The notes: generated by a model not told the origin, from the sequence alone. A stretch of DNA of 64,000 nucleotides from G963665085 sp963665085 (GCA_963665085.2 CAXXXS010000001.1:2046001-2110000), one strand, 5' to 3'. Positions 54,104 through 63,273 are shown, counted from the first letter of the stretch. Numbers and translations are program-made.

Positions 54104-54922
54104 ATGCTACGACTATTCCAATTTATTATATTAATATCACTATTTAATATAGCTTTTGCCTCAGACGATAATTTCCCGGCTGGTTCCCGACAAGCAGCAA
54201 TGGGTGGCTGCGGAGTGGGCATGTTCGATCTTTGGTCATCCTATCATAATCAGGCAGGTTTAGCTTGGTTGACAAGCCCGGCTATTGGTATCCATCACGA
54301 AAATAGGTATATACTTGAAGAGAAAAGTTTAAGTGCAATAACAGCGGTATTACCCTCAAAGCTTGGAAATTTTGGGGTCAACTTAAACTATTATGGATAT
54401 GACTATTACCATGAAAGTAAGATAGCCATCTCGTATTCAAAAAGTCTTGGTAAATATGTATCAGCAGCCCTTCAGTTTGATTATTTACATACGTTTGTTG
54501 CTGAAGAATATGGCAATGTAGGAAATATCATTTTTGAGGCGGGGTTACAAATCAGACCAGCAGATAATTTAACTTTTGGTGCCCATGCCTATAACCCTGC
54601 ACAAACTAAAAACGAGCAATTCAACGGCGAAAAGATTCCTACAATATATCGAGTAGGCTTAGCATACCAGATAATACAAGATTTATTATTAATCACTGCC
54701 GAATGGGAGAAAGACCTGGCGTTTGAAGATACATTCAGATTTGGTGCAGAAGCAGAAGTTGTATCAAATGTTTTTCTGAGAACAGGGTTTATAACAGAAC
54801 CCAGTCAATTTACATTTGGAGCAGGATATAATTTTAATAATCTAAGGGCAGATATTGCATTTACAAACCATCAACCAATAGGTATAACACCACACTTTAC
54901 AATTTCATATGTTTTTAACTAA
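54104..54922 (+). CDS. PorV/PorQ-like outer-membrane beta-barrel protein
   Basis: This 272-residue protein has a signal (MLRLFQFIILISLFNIAFA), then AGSRQAAMGGCGVGMFDLWSSYHNQAGLAW. That is the inserted-helix plug pattern of the PorV/PorQ/UPF0164 barrels. Barrel strands follow and the end is HFTISYVFN. It lies in a translational overlap of 14 nt with the helix-hairpin-helix protein. A T9SS role is possible by family resemblance but not shown by the sequence. Confidence 0.7.
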   Translation: MLRLFQFIILISLFNIAFASDDNFPAGSRQAAMGGCGVGMFDLWSSYHNQAGLAWLTSPAIGIHHENRYILEEKSLSAITAVLPSKLGNFGVNLNYYGYDYYHESKIAISYSKSLGKYVSAALQFDYLHTFVAEEYGNVGNIIFEAGLQIRPADNLTFGAHAYNPAQTKNEQFNGEKIPTIYRVGLAYQIIQDLLLITAEWEKDLAFEDTFRFGAEAEVVSNVFLRTGFITEPSQFTFGAGYNFNNLRADIAFTNHQPIGITPHFTISYVFN

Positions 54923-56969
54923 AAATTATTTAACCACACTATTATTTATTATCATTTTTTGTGTTTCTTCTTTTTCTCAGGAAATTTCAAAAATTGATGA
55001 TGTTGTTGAAGAACTTATAGCACACTTGACCGAAAATCAGGAAGAAACTCAGGATATAAACGAGTTGTATGAGATGCTTGTTGAATTAACAGAAAATCCT
55101 GTTAATATCAATTCAGCAACAGAAGATGATTTGAGAAATTTACTTTTTCTTAATGATTTTCAGATTTATAGTTTGTTGGAATATATCAATCAGTATGGCG
55201 AATTCCTAAGTATTTATGAATTGCCTTTAGTTTATGGGTTTTCAGAGGAATTTGTAAAACTTATTGAACCTTTTATAATAATTGGTTCTTCAGATGAAGT
55301 AGAAGAACAAAAAAGTAATTCAAAAATACGACATGAAGTTATTGTTCGTTCCCAAAGAATAATACAGGAACAGCTTGGATATACAGATAAAGAAGGGACA
55401 AAATATATTGGGAACCCTTATAAAATTTATTCAAGATATAGAGTTAAAAAGGATGGCAAATTTTCTGCCGGGTTTACAGCTGAAAAAGATCCGGGAGAAC
55501 ATATTTTTAATGACTCGCTGGGAAATCAAATAGATTTCTATTCAGCTCATGTAAGCCTGGAAAATATATCCTTTTTAGAGAGAGTTGTTGTTGGGGATTA
55601 TAATGCTTCTTTTGGACAGGGATTATTATTTTGGACAGGTTTCTCAACAGGGAAATCTTCCTATACGACTAATATCAACAGGTATGCAACAAAACTTACA
55701 CCTTATACATCGTCTATAGAGAATCAGTTTCTCCGGGGTATCGGGACAACGATGAGACTTGGCAATTTTCTAAAAACGAGTCTATTCTTTTCATATAAAG
55801 AAATCGATGGAAATATTGAGGGAATAGATTCAAGCCTTTCAGACAAACCAGTTTTTAGTTCATTTCAAACATCAGGTTATCACAATACAATCAGCCTTTT
55901 AGAAGATAAAGATGCAGTAAAAGAAATGCTTGTAGGTTTAAATCTTGAATCTATTTTTAAATCCGGTACTGTTGGGATAACTACCCTTTCGCATAGTTTC
56001 GATGCTTATTTTTTTAAAGACAGTAAACCTTACAATACACTTTGTTTTCAGGGAGATAAATATCAGGCAGGGAGTATCTATTATCGGTTCAATAATAAAA
56101 AAATGGTGTTCTTTGGAGAGAATGCTTTGACAAATAAAGGAGATTTTGCCTTGCTAAACGGTATTGATTTTTTTGTGCACCCTCAATTTAACCTTAGCAT
56201 TCTGCATAGATATTTTGAGCCTGGATATTTTAGTTTGTATGCCAATGGATTTAGTGAATCAGGAAATACACAAAATGAAAATGGGATTTACCTTGGAATA
56301 AAATTTTATCCTTTCACTAAAATAACAATCAATAGTTATTTTGATATGTACAGGTTTCCATGGCTTCGTTACCAGGTTGATGCCCCGTCTGAAGGGAGAG
56401 ATTACTTTGCAGAGCTTATATATTCAATGTCTGCAAATACAACTTTTTCCATACGTTTTAAAAATGAAATTAAAAAGAAAGATGATCCATCGGGTTTAGA
56501 TAGTAAAACTTCAATACTAACAGATGAAATTATTAACAAGCTCCGTTTAAATTTTGAATACAAGCCGACAAATTATTTAGGTTTTAAAACCAGGTTAGAA
56601 TTTTCGGATTATTCTTTTGCCGAAGAAAAAGAAAATGGAATGTTGATATACCAGGATGTTTATTTGACACCTGATAAAAAACCATTCTCAGCGCAGCTCA
56701 GGGCAGCTTATTTTAATATTGATGATTATAATTCCAGAATTTATACATACGAGAGTGATCTGTTATATTTATTTAATCTAACGGCTTGTTATAATAATGC
56801 GATAAGGTTTTATCTTAACCTCCGATATAAATTCTCAAAAAAACTGTCGTTCTATGTAAAATTTTCTCAAACTAATTTTATTAGCTCAGAGACAGTGGGT
56901 TCTGGCCTAAATGAAATAAGTGGAGATAAAAAATCCGAGATAAAGGCACAATTTCGGCTTAAATTTTGA
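54909..56969 (+). CDS. Outer-membrane protein with N-terminal helix-hairpin-helix motif
   Basis: This 686-residue protein has a signal (MFLTKNYLTTLLFIIIFCVSSFSQ). NPVNINSATEDDLRNLLFLN and QYGEFLSIYELPLVYGFSEE form ComEA-type helix-hairpin-helix motifs around residues 60-115. A long beta-barrel-like region rich in aromatic strands ends IKAQFRLKF. The combination is common in Bacteroidota next to a PorV-like barrel gene. Function is unknown; DNA binding by the HhH is possible but unproven. Confidence 0.75.
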   Translation: MFLTKNYLTTLLFIIIFCVSSFSQEISKIDDVVEELIAHLTENQEETQDINELYEMLVELTENPVNINSATEDDLRNLLFLNDFQIYSLLEYINQYGEFLSIYELPLVYGFSEEFVKLIEPFIIIGSSDEVEEQKSNSKIRHEVIVRSQRIIQEQLGYTDKEGTKYIGNPYKIYSRYRVKKDGKFSAGFTAEKDPGEHIFNDSLGNQIDFYSAHVSLENISFLERVVVGDYNASFGQGLLFWTGFSTGKSSYTTNINRYATKLTPYTSSIENQFLRGIGTTMRLGNFLKTSLFFSYKEIDGNIEGIDSSLSDKPVFSSFQTSGYHNTISLLEDKDAVKEMLVGLNLESIFKSGTVGITTLSHSFDAYFFKDSKPYNTLCFQGDKYQAGSIYYRFNNKKMVFFGENALTNKGDFALLNGIDFFVHPQFNLSILHRYFEPGYFSLYANGFSESGNTQNENGIYLGIKFYPFTKITINSYFDMYRFPWLRYQVDAPSEGRDYFAELIYSMSANTTFSIRFKNEIKKKDDPSGLDSKTSILTDEIINKLRLNFEYKPTNYLGFKTRLEFSDYSFAEEKENGMLIYQDVYLTPDKKPFSAQLRAAYFNIDDYNSRIYTYESDLLYLFNLTACYNNAIRFYLNLRYKFSKKLSFYVKFSQTNFISSETVGSGLNEISGDKKSEIKAQFRLKF

Positions 56970-57069
56970 GGGGTGTTTTGAACATTTGTTCTTAATACAA
57001 ACTATGAAAAATTAGGCTTTTTTAAATTGCTATTTATAAAAGCTAAACAACACATTACATTCTTAAATT

Positions 57070-57558
57070 ATGGAAACAACATTAATTGCACCTGAAATCG
57101 AAGTAATGCCTGAGGGCAAAGAACTATCAAACGTTGAAGGGTTATTAATCTTTCCCGATGGAAAGATAAAGTACAAAAGGTCTGGTAAACTAAAAAAAAT
57201 CTCAAAGCAGGGAGACAAGCGTTTTATTACGCATCAAGGAAAAAAATATTATGTACATAGGCTTGTTGCTGAAGCATATATCCCAAATACCGAGAATAAA
57301 AATTTAGTTGTCCATTTTGATGGAAACCTGAAAAATAATCATGTTGAAAATTTGTTTTGGGCAACACAAGGTGAAGCCCAGAAACATAATCATAAGATTG
57401 GCCGATTAAAACCAACGTATGCAAAATTAAAACCTGAACATGTAAGTTTTATCCGAAGGCAATTAAAAAAAGGGATACCAGGTTCTATTTTATCAAAACA
57501 GTTTAATGTTTCACAAATGCAAATAAGTAGAATAAAGAGAGGAGAAAACTGGAAATAA
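57070..57558 (+). CDS. HNH endonuclease with C-terminal helix-turn-helix (homing-endonuclease-like)
   Basis: This 162-residue protein has a beta N-domain (GLLIFPDGKIKYKRSGKLKKI), the HNH core YYVHRLVAEAYIP...LVVHFDGNLKNNHVENLFWAT, and a C-terminal HTH (PGSILSKQFNVSQMQISRIKRGENW) about residues 133-162. The HNH His, Asn and His positions are intact. Freestanding enzymes of this kind are often selfish elements or phage-derived. No phage or intron sequence is seen around it. Confidence 0.82.
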   Translation: METTLIAPEIEVMPEGKELSNVEGLLIFPDGKIKYKRSGKLKKISKQGDKRFITHQGKKYYVHRLVAEAYIPNTENKNLVVHFDGNLKNNHVENLFWATQGEAQKHNHKIGRLKPTYAKLKPEHVSFIRRQLKKGIPGSILSKQFNVSQMQISRIKRGENWK

Positions 57559-57590
57559 TCGTCTTTTCTATTTGTGTTTTTGTTTTTTGA

Positions 57591-57625
57591 TAGGGAATGA
57601 TAGTTTATCATTTCCCTAATTTTTA
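57591..57625 (+). terminator. Terminator of the HNH gene
   Basis: TAGGGAATGATA (57591-57602) pairs with TATCATTTCCCTA (57606-57618) with one bulge and a 3-nt loop. AATTTTTAT follows. Confidence 0.82.
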
Positions 57626-57722
57626 TATTTTATTTTCATTACGACTATTTATTTAATTTAATTACTATTTTTATAGTTGTATAATTATTTTAATAATTAT
57701 ATTTGTGCGTCATTAAATATTT

Positions 57723-58715
57723 TTGAGTCTAGTGAAATTAAGCCAGCAAAATAAATATTATACCTATTCAACAGAAAATCTCGAATACAAAGAGGTATAT
57801 AAAAATACATGGCAAAAGTATATTAAGAATTATCCTTTGTTTTTATCTGGATTTTTTGCATGCATAATTATTTTTCGGGTCCTTTCTATTTTTATTCAGA
57901 CTCCTAATGAAAAGCGGTTACTCAAAGAAAAGGATCAATTAAAGAGTGAATTCGAATTTTTGCGGGGAAAATTGGATGATACAGAAAAAAAAATTAATTC
58001 ACTGAGTCTTAAAGATGATAGTTTGTATCGTACTATTTTGGGGATAAAACCACTCCCCAAAACAATGAAAGATGCAGGTAAAGGAGGAGCAAGAAGAAAG
58101 CAACTCAATAATCTTAACCCTGATGATAGACAGATGTTAAGTTCAATGCAAGATAAAGTAGAGCAGTTGAGCTCAAAAACAAATGTTTTAGATTATTCTT
58201 TAAATGAAGTTTACAAAGAAGTTTTAAATAATAAGGAAAAATTGAATCATGTTCCTGCAATTATGCCTATTCATAACAAAGATTTACAGCGGACAGGTTC
58301 TGGATTTGGAATGAGGTTTCATCCAATTTTAAAAATTAAGCGGATGCATGAAGGAATTGATTTTTATGCAATGAAAGGAACAGAAGTATATGCAACAGCA
58401 GACGGAGTTGTAGAATCTTCAAGATATTCAACTACATTTGGTAACGTAATAGTTATTTCTCATGGTTATAATATTGAAACTCTTTATGCGCACCTGTCTA
58501 AATTTAATGTTAAGGTTGGACAAAAAGTAAAAAGAGGTCAGGTAATTGCATTTGTGGGAAGCACGGGTTTATCGAGTGGGCCACATTTACATTATGAAGT
58601 GCACCTGGATAACAAAGAAGTGAATCCCGTACATTATTTTTATGGAGATTTAACAGCAAAAGAATACGATAAGATAATAGAACTTTCTGAAAGAGAAGTT
58701 TATAGCATGGATTAG
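57723..58715 (+). CDS. Membrane-anchored M23 (LytM) metallopeptidase
   Basis: This protein of about 330 residues has one N-terminal membrane helix (PLFLSGFFACIIIFRVLSIFI, near residue 40), a coiled coil (KRLLKEKDQLKSEFEFLRGK onward) and a C-terminal LytM domain. The zinc ligands are visible in RMHEGIDFYA and SGPHLHYEV. It should cut peptidoglycan cross-links in the periplasm. No ATG is usable: TTG at 57723 or GTG at 57732 must start. It heads the operon with the serine hydrolase 9 bp downstream. Confidence 0.88.
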   Translation: MSLVKLSQQNKYYTYSTENLEYKEVYKNTWQKYIKNYPLFLSGFFACIIIFRVLSIFIQTPNEKRLLKEKDQLKSEFEFLRGKLDDTEKKINSLSLKDDSLYRTILGIKPLPKTMKDAGKGGARRKQLNNLNPDDRQMLSSMQDKVEQLSSKTNVLDYSLNEVYKEVLNNKEKLNHVPAIMPIHNKDLQRTGSGFGMRFHPILKIKRMHEGIDFYAMKGTEVYATADGVVESSRYSTTFGNVIVISHGYNIETLYAHLSKFNVKVGQKVKRGQVIAFVGSTGLSSGPHLHYEVHLDNKEVNPVHYFYGDLTAKEYDKIIELSEREVYSMD

Positions 58716-58724
58716 GAAGGAGTT

Positions 58725-59933
58725 ATGGCAAAGATTGATTATATTTTTTTCGCATTAGTAGTAATTTTGGTATTTTTTCTTGTTTCAAGAAATAAGGTAG
58801 AATCAAAAGAAATTCAAGTAGAAGAGATGATAACCCCCCAGGAGCAAAAACTTACCTGGGTAGATAGTTTAGTCGTTCAGTATGATAGTATTATTACACA
58901 AAGTCTTGAAGAAACAGGTACTGTAGGAGCCGCAATCGCAATTGTTTATAAAGATACCATCTTATTTTTGAAGTGTTATGGAGTGAAAAAGGAAGGCGGG
59001 CAGGATCCTATAGATGAAAATACAATTTTTAGGCTGGCATCAGTTTCTAAATCAGTTACCGGTATTTTTTCCGGGATAATGGCTAAAGAAGGTGTTATTA
59101 ATTTAGATGATAAAATAATTGATTACCTCCCCGATTTCAGATTAAAGGATTCAATAAATACTTACAACCTAACAATTCGGAATATTCTAAGCCATACAAC
59201 TGGACTGTTGCCGCACGCATATGATAACCTGGTTGAAGCAAAGGTTGATTTTAAGACAATAATGGATAGTATGTTTCGGGTAGACATATCTGGAAAACCG
59301 GGAGAGTTGTATAGTTATCAGAATGTTATGTTTAGCTTTTATGATACGATCTCAACGATAAAAACATCTAAAAGTTATGGTTCGTTATTAAAAGAAAAGT
59401 TGTTTGCTCCTTACCAGATGACGAATGCATCCTCAGGTTTCGAGGCATTTGTAGAAAATGATAACAAAGCATACCCGCATACAAGAGTAAGAAATGGATA
59501 TAGTTCAATTTCTTTAAACGATAGATATTACAATACAATTCCGGCAGCAGGAATAAATGCAAGTGTTTCTGATATGGCGCACCTGCTTTTACATTTATTT
59601 TATGAAGACTCTATACATAGTAATTTACTGGATACGGTTTTTAAACCTCAAGTATACACCCCGTTGAGCAGGAGTTATTTCAGGCAATGGGGAAAAGTTG
59701 ATTCAAGGCATTATGGACTAGGCTGGAGAATTGTTGGTTACCGGGGAAGAACAATAGCATATCATGGTGGTTATGTTTTGGGGTATAGGGCAGAATTAGC
59801 TTTGTGCAGAGAGGAAAAAATTGGTATTGTTTACCTTTCTAATTCTCCTAGTACAACATCATCGATAAGTGTTCCAACATTTCTGAACTTATTTTTTGAC
59901 TATAAGGAAAAAAAGAAAACAAATAATGAATAG
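58725..59933 (+). CDS. Beta-lactamase-family (class C-like) serine hydrolase
   Basis: This 402-residue protein has an N-terminal anchor (YIFFALVVILVFFLV). The active-site SVSK is at residues 106-109, YQN at 198-200, and AYHGGYVLGYR near residue 355 serves as the KTG-equivalent. These are the three motifs of class C beta-lactamases and DD-peptidase relatives. It may be a periplasmic esterase, peptidase or beta-lactamase. The stop overlaps the BlaI start by 8 nt. The surrounding genes (M23, BlaI, BlaR1-like) point to cell-wall or beta-lactam response. Confidence 0.87.
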   Translation: MAKIDYIFFALVVILVFFLVSRNKVESKEIQVEEMITPQEQKLTWVDSLVVQYDSIITQSLEETGTVGAAIAIVYKDTILFLKCYGVKKEGGQDPIDENTIFRLASVSKSVTGIFSGIMAKEGVINLDDKIIDYLPDFRLKDSINTYNLTIRNILSHTTGLLPHAYDNLVEAKVDFKTIMDSMFRVDISGKPGELYSYQNVMFSFYDTISTIKTSKSYGSLLKEKLFAPYQMTNASSGFEAFVENDNKAYPHTRVRNGYSSISLNDRYYNTIPAAGINASVSDMAHLLLHLFYEDSIHSNLLDTVFKPQVYTPLSRSYFRQWGKVDSRHYGLGWRIVGYRGRTIAYHGGYVLGYRAELALCREEKIGIVYLSNSPSTTSSISVPTFLNLFFDYKEKKKTNNE

Positions 59934-60309
59934 CTTAACTAAAGCAGAAGAGCAGGTAATGCAATTTATCTGGAAGTTAAACAAAGCTTTTTTGAAAGAT
60001 ATTGTTGACCAATTTCCAGAGCCTCGTCCTGCATATACAACAATTTCAACCGTGATAAGGGTGCTGGTAAAGAAAAAATTTGTTGATTTTAATACCTATG
60101 GAAAAATTCATCAGTATTTCCCTCTGGTTTCAAAAGAAGAATATTTCAGGGCTCATTTTAAAGGAGTCGTGAAAAATTTTTTTAGTGGTTCAGTGAGTAA
60201 TTTTGCATCTTTTTTTACAAATGACGAGGAGCTTAATATAACTGACCTGGAAAGAATGAAAAACGTAATTGAACAAAAAATAACTGAATTAAAAAACAAA
60301 GATGAATAG
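59926..60309 (+). CDS. BlaI/MecI/CopY-family transcriptional repressor
   Basis: This 127-residue winged-helix protein begins MNSLTKAEEQVMQFIWKL, which is the family signature. ATG at 59926 is chosen over an upstream in-frame ATG because the family starts at this residue. HTH residues AYTTISTVIRVLVKKKFV follow, then a C-terminal dimerisation region. BlaI relatives are cleaved after activation of an M56 sensor protease. The gene overlaps the serine hydrolase and the BlaR1-like gene by 8 nt each. Confidence 0.9.
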   Translation: MNSLTKAEEQVMQFIWKLNKAFLKDIVDQFPEPRPAYTTISTVIRVLVKKKFVDFNTYGKIHQYFPLVSKEEYFRAHFKGVVKNFFSGSVSNFASFFTNDEELNITDLERMKNVIEQKITELKNKDE

Positions 60310-61576
60310 TGTATTAAGCTTTATTCTTGAGACTAGTTTTGTTTTTGCCAGCCTCTATTCAGTTTATTTTTTAGTACTAAAACGGCTTACTTTTCACGGG
60401 TTGAACCGTTTTGTCCTTTTGGCTTTTGTTCCTGTCTCACTAATTGTTCCCTTAATCAATTTTGATATTTTTCCGGTTGTCTCAAATGAAATTCATATTC
60501 CAAAATTTGACGAGATGTTTTATTTAAGTCAACAAAATACGATAGATAGTATTGGTATTCAAAATCAGTTTTCTTTTAATTTTTCACTTAATTTTTTATA
60601 TGTTACAGGAGTTGTTGTATATGGCATTTTTCTAATGTTAAGTGTTTTAAAACTTTTTAAAATAAAAAACCATTCAATAAAAATTTACCAGGAAAAATAT
60701 TTGGTAATTACAGGACAGATTTCTTCTACCTTTTCTTTTTTTAATTGGATTTTTCTACCGGAAGAAATTTATAATAAAAATGAAAAACCAATTATTGAAC
60801 ATGAAAAAATACACCATGATTACAGGCACACAATAGATTTAATAATAACCGAAGTATTTATAGCTTTTTTTTGGTTTAATCCATTTGTTTATTTCTTCCG
60901 AAAATCTATCAAATCAATTCACGAATATCAGGTTGATTCTCAAATTTTAAACAAAGGTGTGAAAAAGTCTCATTACCTGCAACTTATGTTGAACAATATA
61001 ACTAGTGGTAGAAACAGGTTGGGTTTGTATAATTATTTCGATTATTTATCAATTAAAAAAAGAGTAAATATGATAACGAAAGCTAAATCCCATAAATTTC
61101 AATTAGTAAGATATATGTTTATTCTTCCAGTGATAGTAATATTAGCAATGTCTTTTTCAATTAAAGAAAACAATAATCCAGATATTTATCCAATAAATAA
61201 AGATAAATTAGTTTCAGTTGCTCAACTTTTTGGAGTTGAATTTAAAAATCCAATAACCCAAAAAGTTATGATTCATGGAGGTGTAGATTTAGAAGCAGAA
61301 GAAGGCATAGCTGTATATTCAACAGCAGATGGTGAAGTTGTAAGTGCTACAAATAATGGAGGGTGGGGAAATTTAATTGTTGTAGATCATGGGAATGGTT
61401 TTGAAACATGGTATGCTCATTTGAAAGATTTTGCTGTAGAAAAAGGAGACAAAGTAACAAAAGGTCAGGAAATTGGTTTTGTTGGAAATACAGGGAACTC
61501 AACCGGGCCTCATCTTCATTATGAGATTAGGTTAAATAATAAAAGAGTAGATCCTTTTGACTATATTAAGAAATAG
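60302..61576 (+). CDS. BlaR1-like M56 membrane protease fused to a C-terminal M23 peptidase domain
   Basis: In this 424-residue protein, three or four membrane helices surround an M56 zinc protease core with HEKIH at residues 167-171 (HExxH) and the downstream EYQVDSQIL segment. A last membrane helix (YMFILPVIVILAMSF, about 271-285) leads into an extracytoplasmic LytM domain. Its ligands are H325 and D329 (IHGGVDL) and H404, H406 (GPHLHYEI). Canonical BlaR1 carries a penicillin-binding sensor here instead. It probably cleaves the BlaI-type repressor after cell-wall sensing. Confidence 0.85.
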   Translation: MNSVLSFILETSFVFASLYSVYFLVLKRLTFHGLNRFVLLAFVPVSLIVPLINFDIFPVVSNEIHIPKFDEMFYLSQQNTIDSIGIQNQFSFNFSLNFLYVTGVVVYGIFLMLSVLKLFKIKNHSIKIYQEKYLVITGQISSTFSFFNWIFLPEEIYNKNEKPIIEHEKIHHDYRHTIDLIITEVFIAFFWFNPFVYFFRKSIKSIHEYQVDSQILNKGVKKSHYLQLMLNNITSGRNRLGLYNYFDYLSIKKRVNMITKAKSHKFQLVRYMFILPVIVILAMSFSIKENNNPDIYPINKDKLVSVAQLFGVEFKNPITQKVMIHGGVDLEAEEGIAVYSTADGEVVSATNNGGWGNLIVVDHGNGFETWYAHLKDFAVEKGDKVTKGQEIGFVGNTGNSTGPHLHYEIRLNNKRVDPFDYIKK

Positions 61577-61585
61577 AAGAGTATT

Positions 61586-62335
61586 TTAAGGAGTACCTGA
61601 TAACAAGTCAGACAACTGTTCTTTGTCCAAAATCTTTATATTCTTCCCTTTTGCATGGATTATTTTTTCTTCGTGCATTTCTCTAAAAACTCTCGCAATG
61701 GAAGGTCTGGCAACACCAAACATTTCAGCAAGTTCATTTTGTGTATTGGGCATCTTAAGATTAAAAGTATTATGTATTTTTACGAGTTCTAAAAGATAAT
61801 GAGCTATTTTTCCTTTTATGGTTTGAAGCCCTAATAGCCTTATTTGTTTCGAAAGATGTTGACTTCTATTTGAAATAATGTCAAGGTAATTTTTTAAGAT
61901 ATGTTCATTTTGATGGAACAATTCCATTAAATCATTTTTTTGTATAAGCAGGAGTTTTGTTTCCTCAACCGCTTTAATATCAACGGGTAATCTATTGTTG
62001 TCTCCAAAAATAAAAGCAGAAGCGATGGTATCCGGAGCATGTAATTTCTCAATTCGTAAAATTTTACCTTGAAAATCCATCATTTCACCAACTGCGGCGC
62101 CTTTAACAATAATCATTAGTTTGTTGCACTCTTCTCCACTACTGGCAATTATTTCTCCTTTACTATATTGTTTAACCTGGTGATGAATTCTCTTTATTAT
62201 TTCACCAATTTCCTGAGACTGTAAATTTCTAAAAAGATAATTTTCACCCAGTACATCTGCATAATTTAGAAAACAGAAACTACAGTTCAAGTTACAGGGC
62301 TCAATCCAATTATTTTTTTTAGAATAATTTTTCAT
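61586..62335 (-). CDS. Crp/Fnr-family regulator, HcpR-like
   Basis: This regulator of about 249 residues (from MKNYSKKNNWIEPCNLNC at 62335) has an N-terminal CX3CX2C cluster (C14, C18, C21), a cyclic-nucleotide-binding-like beta-barrel (KQYSKGEIIASSGEECNKLMIIVKGAAVGE) and a winged helix (TQNELAEMFGVARPSIARVFREM). It is divergent from the 4Fe-4S protein and hcp genes, so it most likely controls them in response to nitric oxide, as HcpR does in other Bacteroidota. The upstream in-frame ATG at 62374 is rejected because it would place the operator inside the gene. Confidence 0.8.
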   Translation of the reverse strand: MKNYSKKNNWIEPCNLNCSFCFLNYADVLGENYLFRNLQSQEIGEIIKRIHHQVKQYSKGEIIASSGEECNKLMIIVKGAAVGEMMDFQGKILRIEKLHAPDTIASAFIFGDNNRLPVDIKAVEETKLLLIQKNDLMELFHQNEHILKNYLDIISNRSQHLSKQIRLLGLQTIKGKIAHYLLELVKIHNTFNLKMPNTQNELAEMFGVARPSIARVFREMHEEKIIHAKGKNIKILDKEQLSDLLSGTP

Positions 62336-62354
62336 TTGTAACAATTGATACAAA
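62335..62354. promoter_or_regulatory. Palindromic operator for the divergent Crp/Fnr-type regulator
   Basis: TTTGTAACAATTGATACAAA is self-complementary at 18 of 20 positions, the symmetry expected for a Crp/Fnr dimer. Its centre (62344.5) lies about 41.5 bp upstream of the start site predicted for the rightward genes, and it touches the start codon of the regulator gene. Confidence 0.65.
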
Positions 62355-62373
62355 ATATAGCCAAATCTACACA

Positions 62374-62381
62374 TATCTTTG
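62374..62381 (+). promoter_or_regulatory. -7 element of the 4Fe-4S protein/hcp promoter
   Basis: TATCTTTG is an exact TAnnTTTG match. No TTTG is found at the proper -33 distance, consistent with an activator-dependent promoter using the operator just upstream. Confidence 0.55.
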
Positions 62382-62403
62382 AAATCATAAAAATTAGAAT
62401 GTC

Positions 62404-63273
62404 ATGTTAAGGGAAGTAGTAAAAATAGATGAAGAATTATGTAATGGATGTGGTCAGTGTGTGCCAGCATGCCATGAAGGAGCCTTGCAAATTATTGATG
62501 GGAAAGCTCGTTTAGTTAGCGATTTAATGTGCGATGGTTTAGGAGCTTGTTTAGGAAATTGTCCGCAAGATGCGATTTCAATTGAAAAAAGAGAAGCTGA
62601 GCCTTATAACGAAACAAAGGTTATGGAATTAATGGTTGAGAAAGGAAAAAATACAGTTGTTGCGCATTTAAAACATCTGAAAGACCATAACGAAACTGCA
62701 TATTTAAAGGAGGCTATTCGTTTTCTTGATCGAAATAAAGATGAACTACCATTTAGTTTAAAAGAAGTAATAGACGAAGTGCATAATACAAAAACAGAGC
62801 ATCATCACCAAGGAGGAGGATGCCCTGGTTCAAAAGAAATGAGTTTTAAACCTGTAGGAATAGCTACAGAAAATAGTATGATTTCGGGGCAGTCTGAATT
62901 GCGCCAATGGCCAGTTCAAATGCACCTGATTAATCCGCAGGCATCGTATTTTCAAAATGCAGATGTTGTTTTAGCGGCAGACTGTGTTGCTTTTGCTATG
63001 GGGGATTTTCACCAGAAATATTTAAAAGGAAAAAGCCTGGCAATTGCATGTCCTAAATTAGATAGTGGACTTGATTCTTATGTAGCTAAAATACAAAGCA
63101 TAATTGATGATGCTAATATAAATACGTTAACCATAATGATGATGCAGGTTCCTTGCTGTGGAGGATTATTACAGATGGCCCGAACAGCTTCTCAGAATGC
63201 AAGCAGAAAAGTTCCGATAAAAGCAATTGTTGTTGGAGTTGAGGGAGAAGTTTTACAGGAGGAATGGGTTTAG
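62404..63273 (+). CDS. 4Fe-4S ferredoxin-type protein associated with Hcp
   Basis: This 289-residue protein has two N-terminal [4Fe-4S] motifs, CNGCGQCVPAC and CDGLGACLGNC, about residues 13-56. A His-rich linker with a Cys (KTEHHHQGGGC) near residue 137 follows. The C-terminal domain has ADCVAFAMGDFHQKYL and QVPCCGGL. It probably passes electrons to the hybrid cluster protein encoded 62 bp downstream. Such proteins commonly precede hcp in anaerobes. Confidence 0.85.
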   Translation: MLREVVKIDEELCNGCGQCVPACHEGALQIIDGKARLVSDLMCDGLGACLGNCPQDAISIEKREAEPYNETKVMELMVEKGKNTVVAHLKHLKDHNETAYLKEAIRFLDRNKDELPFSLKEVIDEVHNTKTEHHHQGGGCPGSKEMSFKPVGIATENSMISGQSELRQWPVQMHLINPQASYFQNADVVLAADCVAFAMGDFHQKYLKGKSLAIACPKLDSGLDSYVAKIQSIIDDANINTLTIMMMQVPCCGGLLQMARTASQNASRKVPIKAIVVGVEGEVLQEEWV

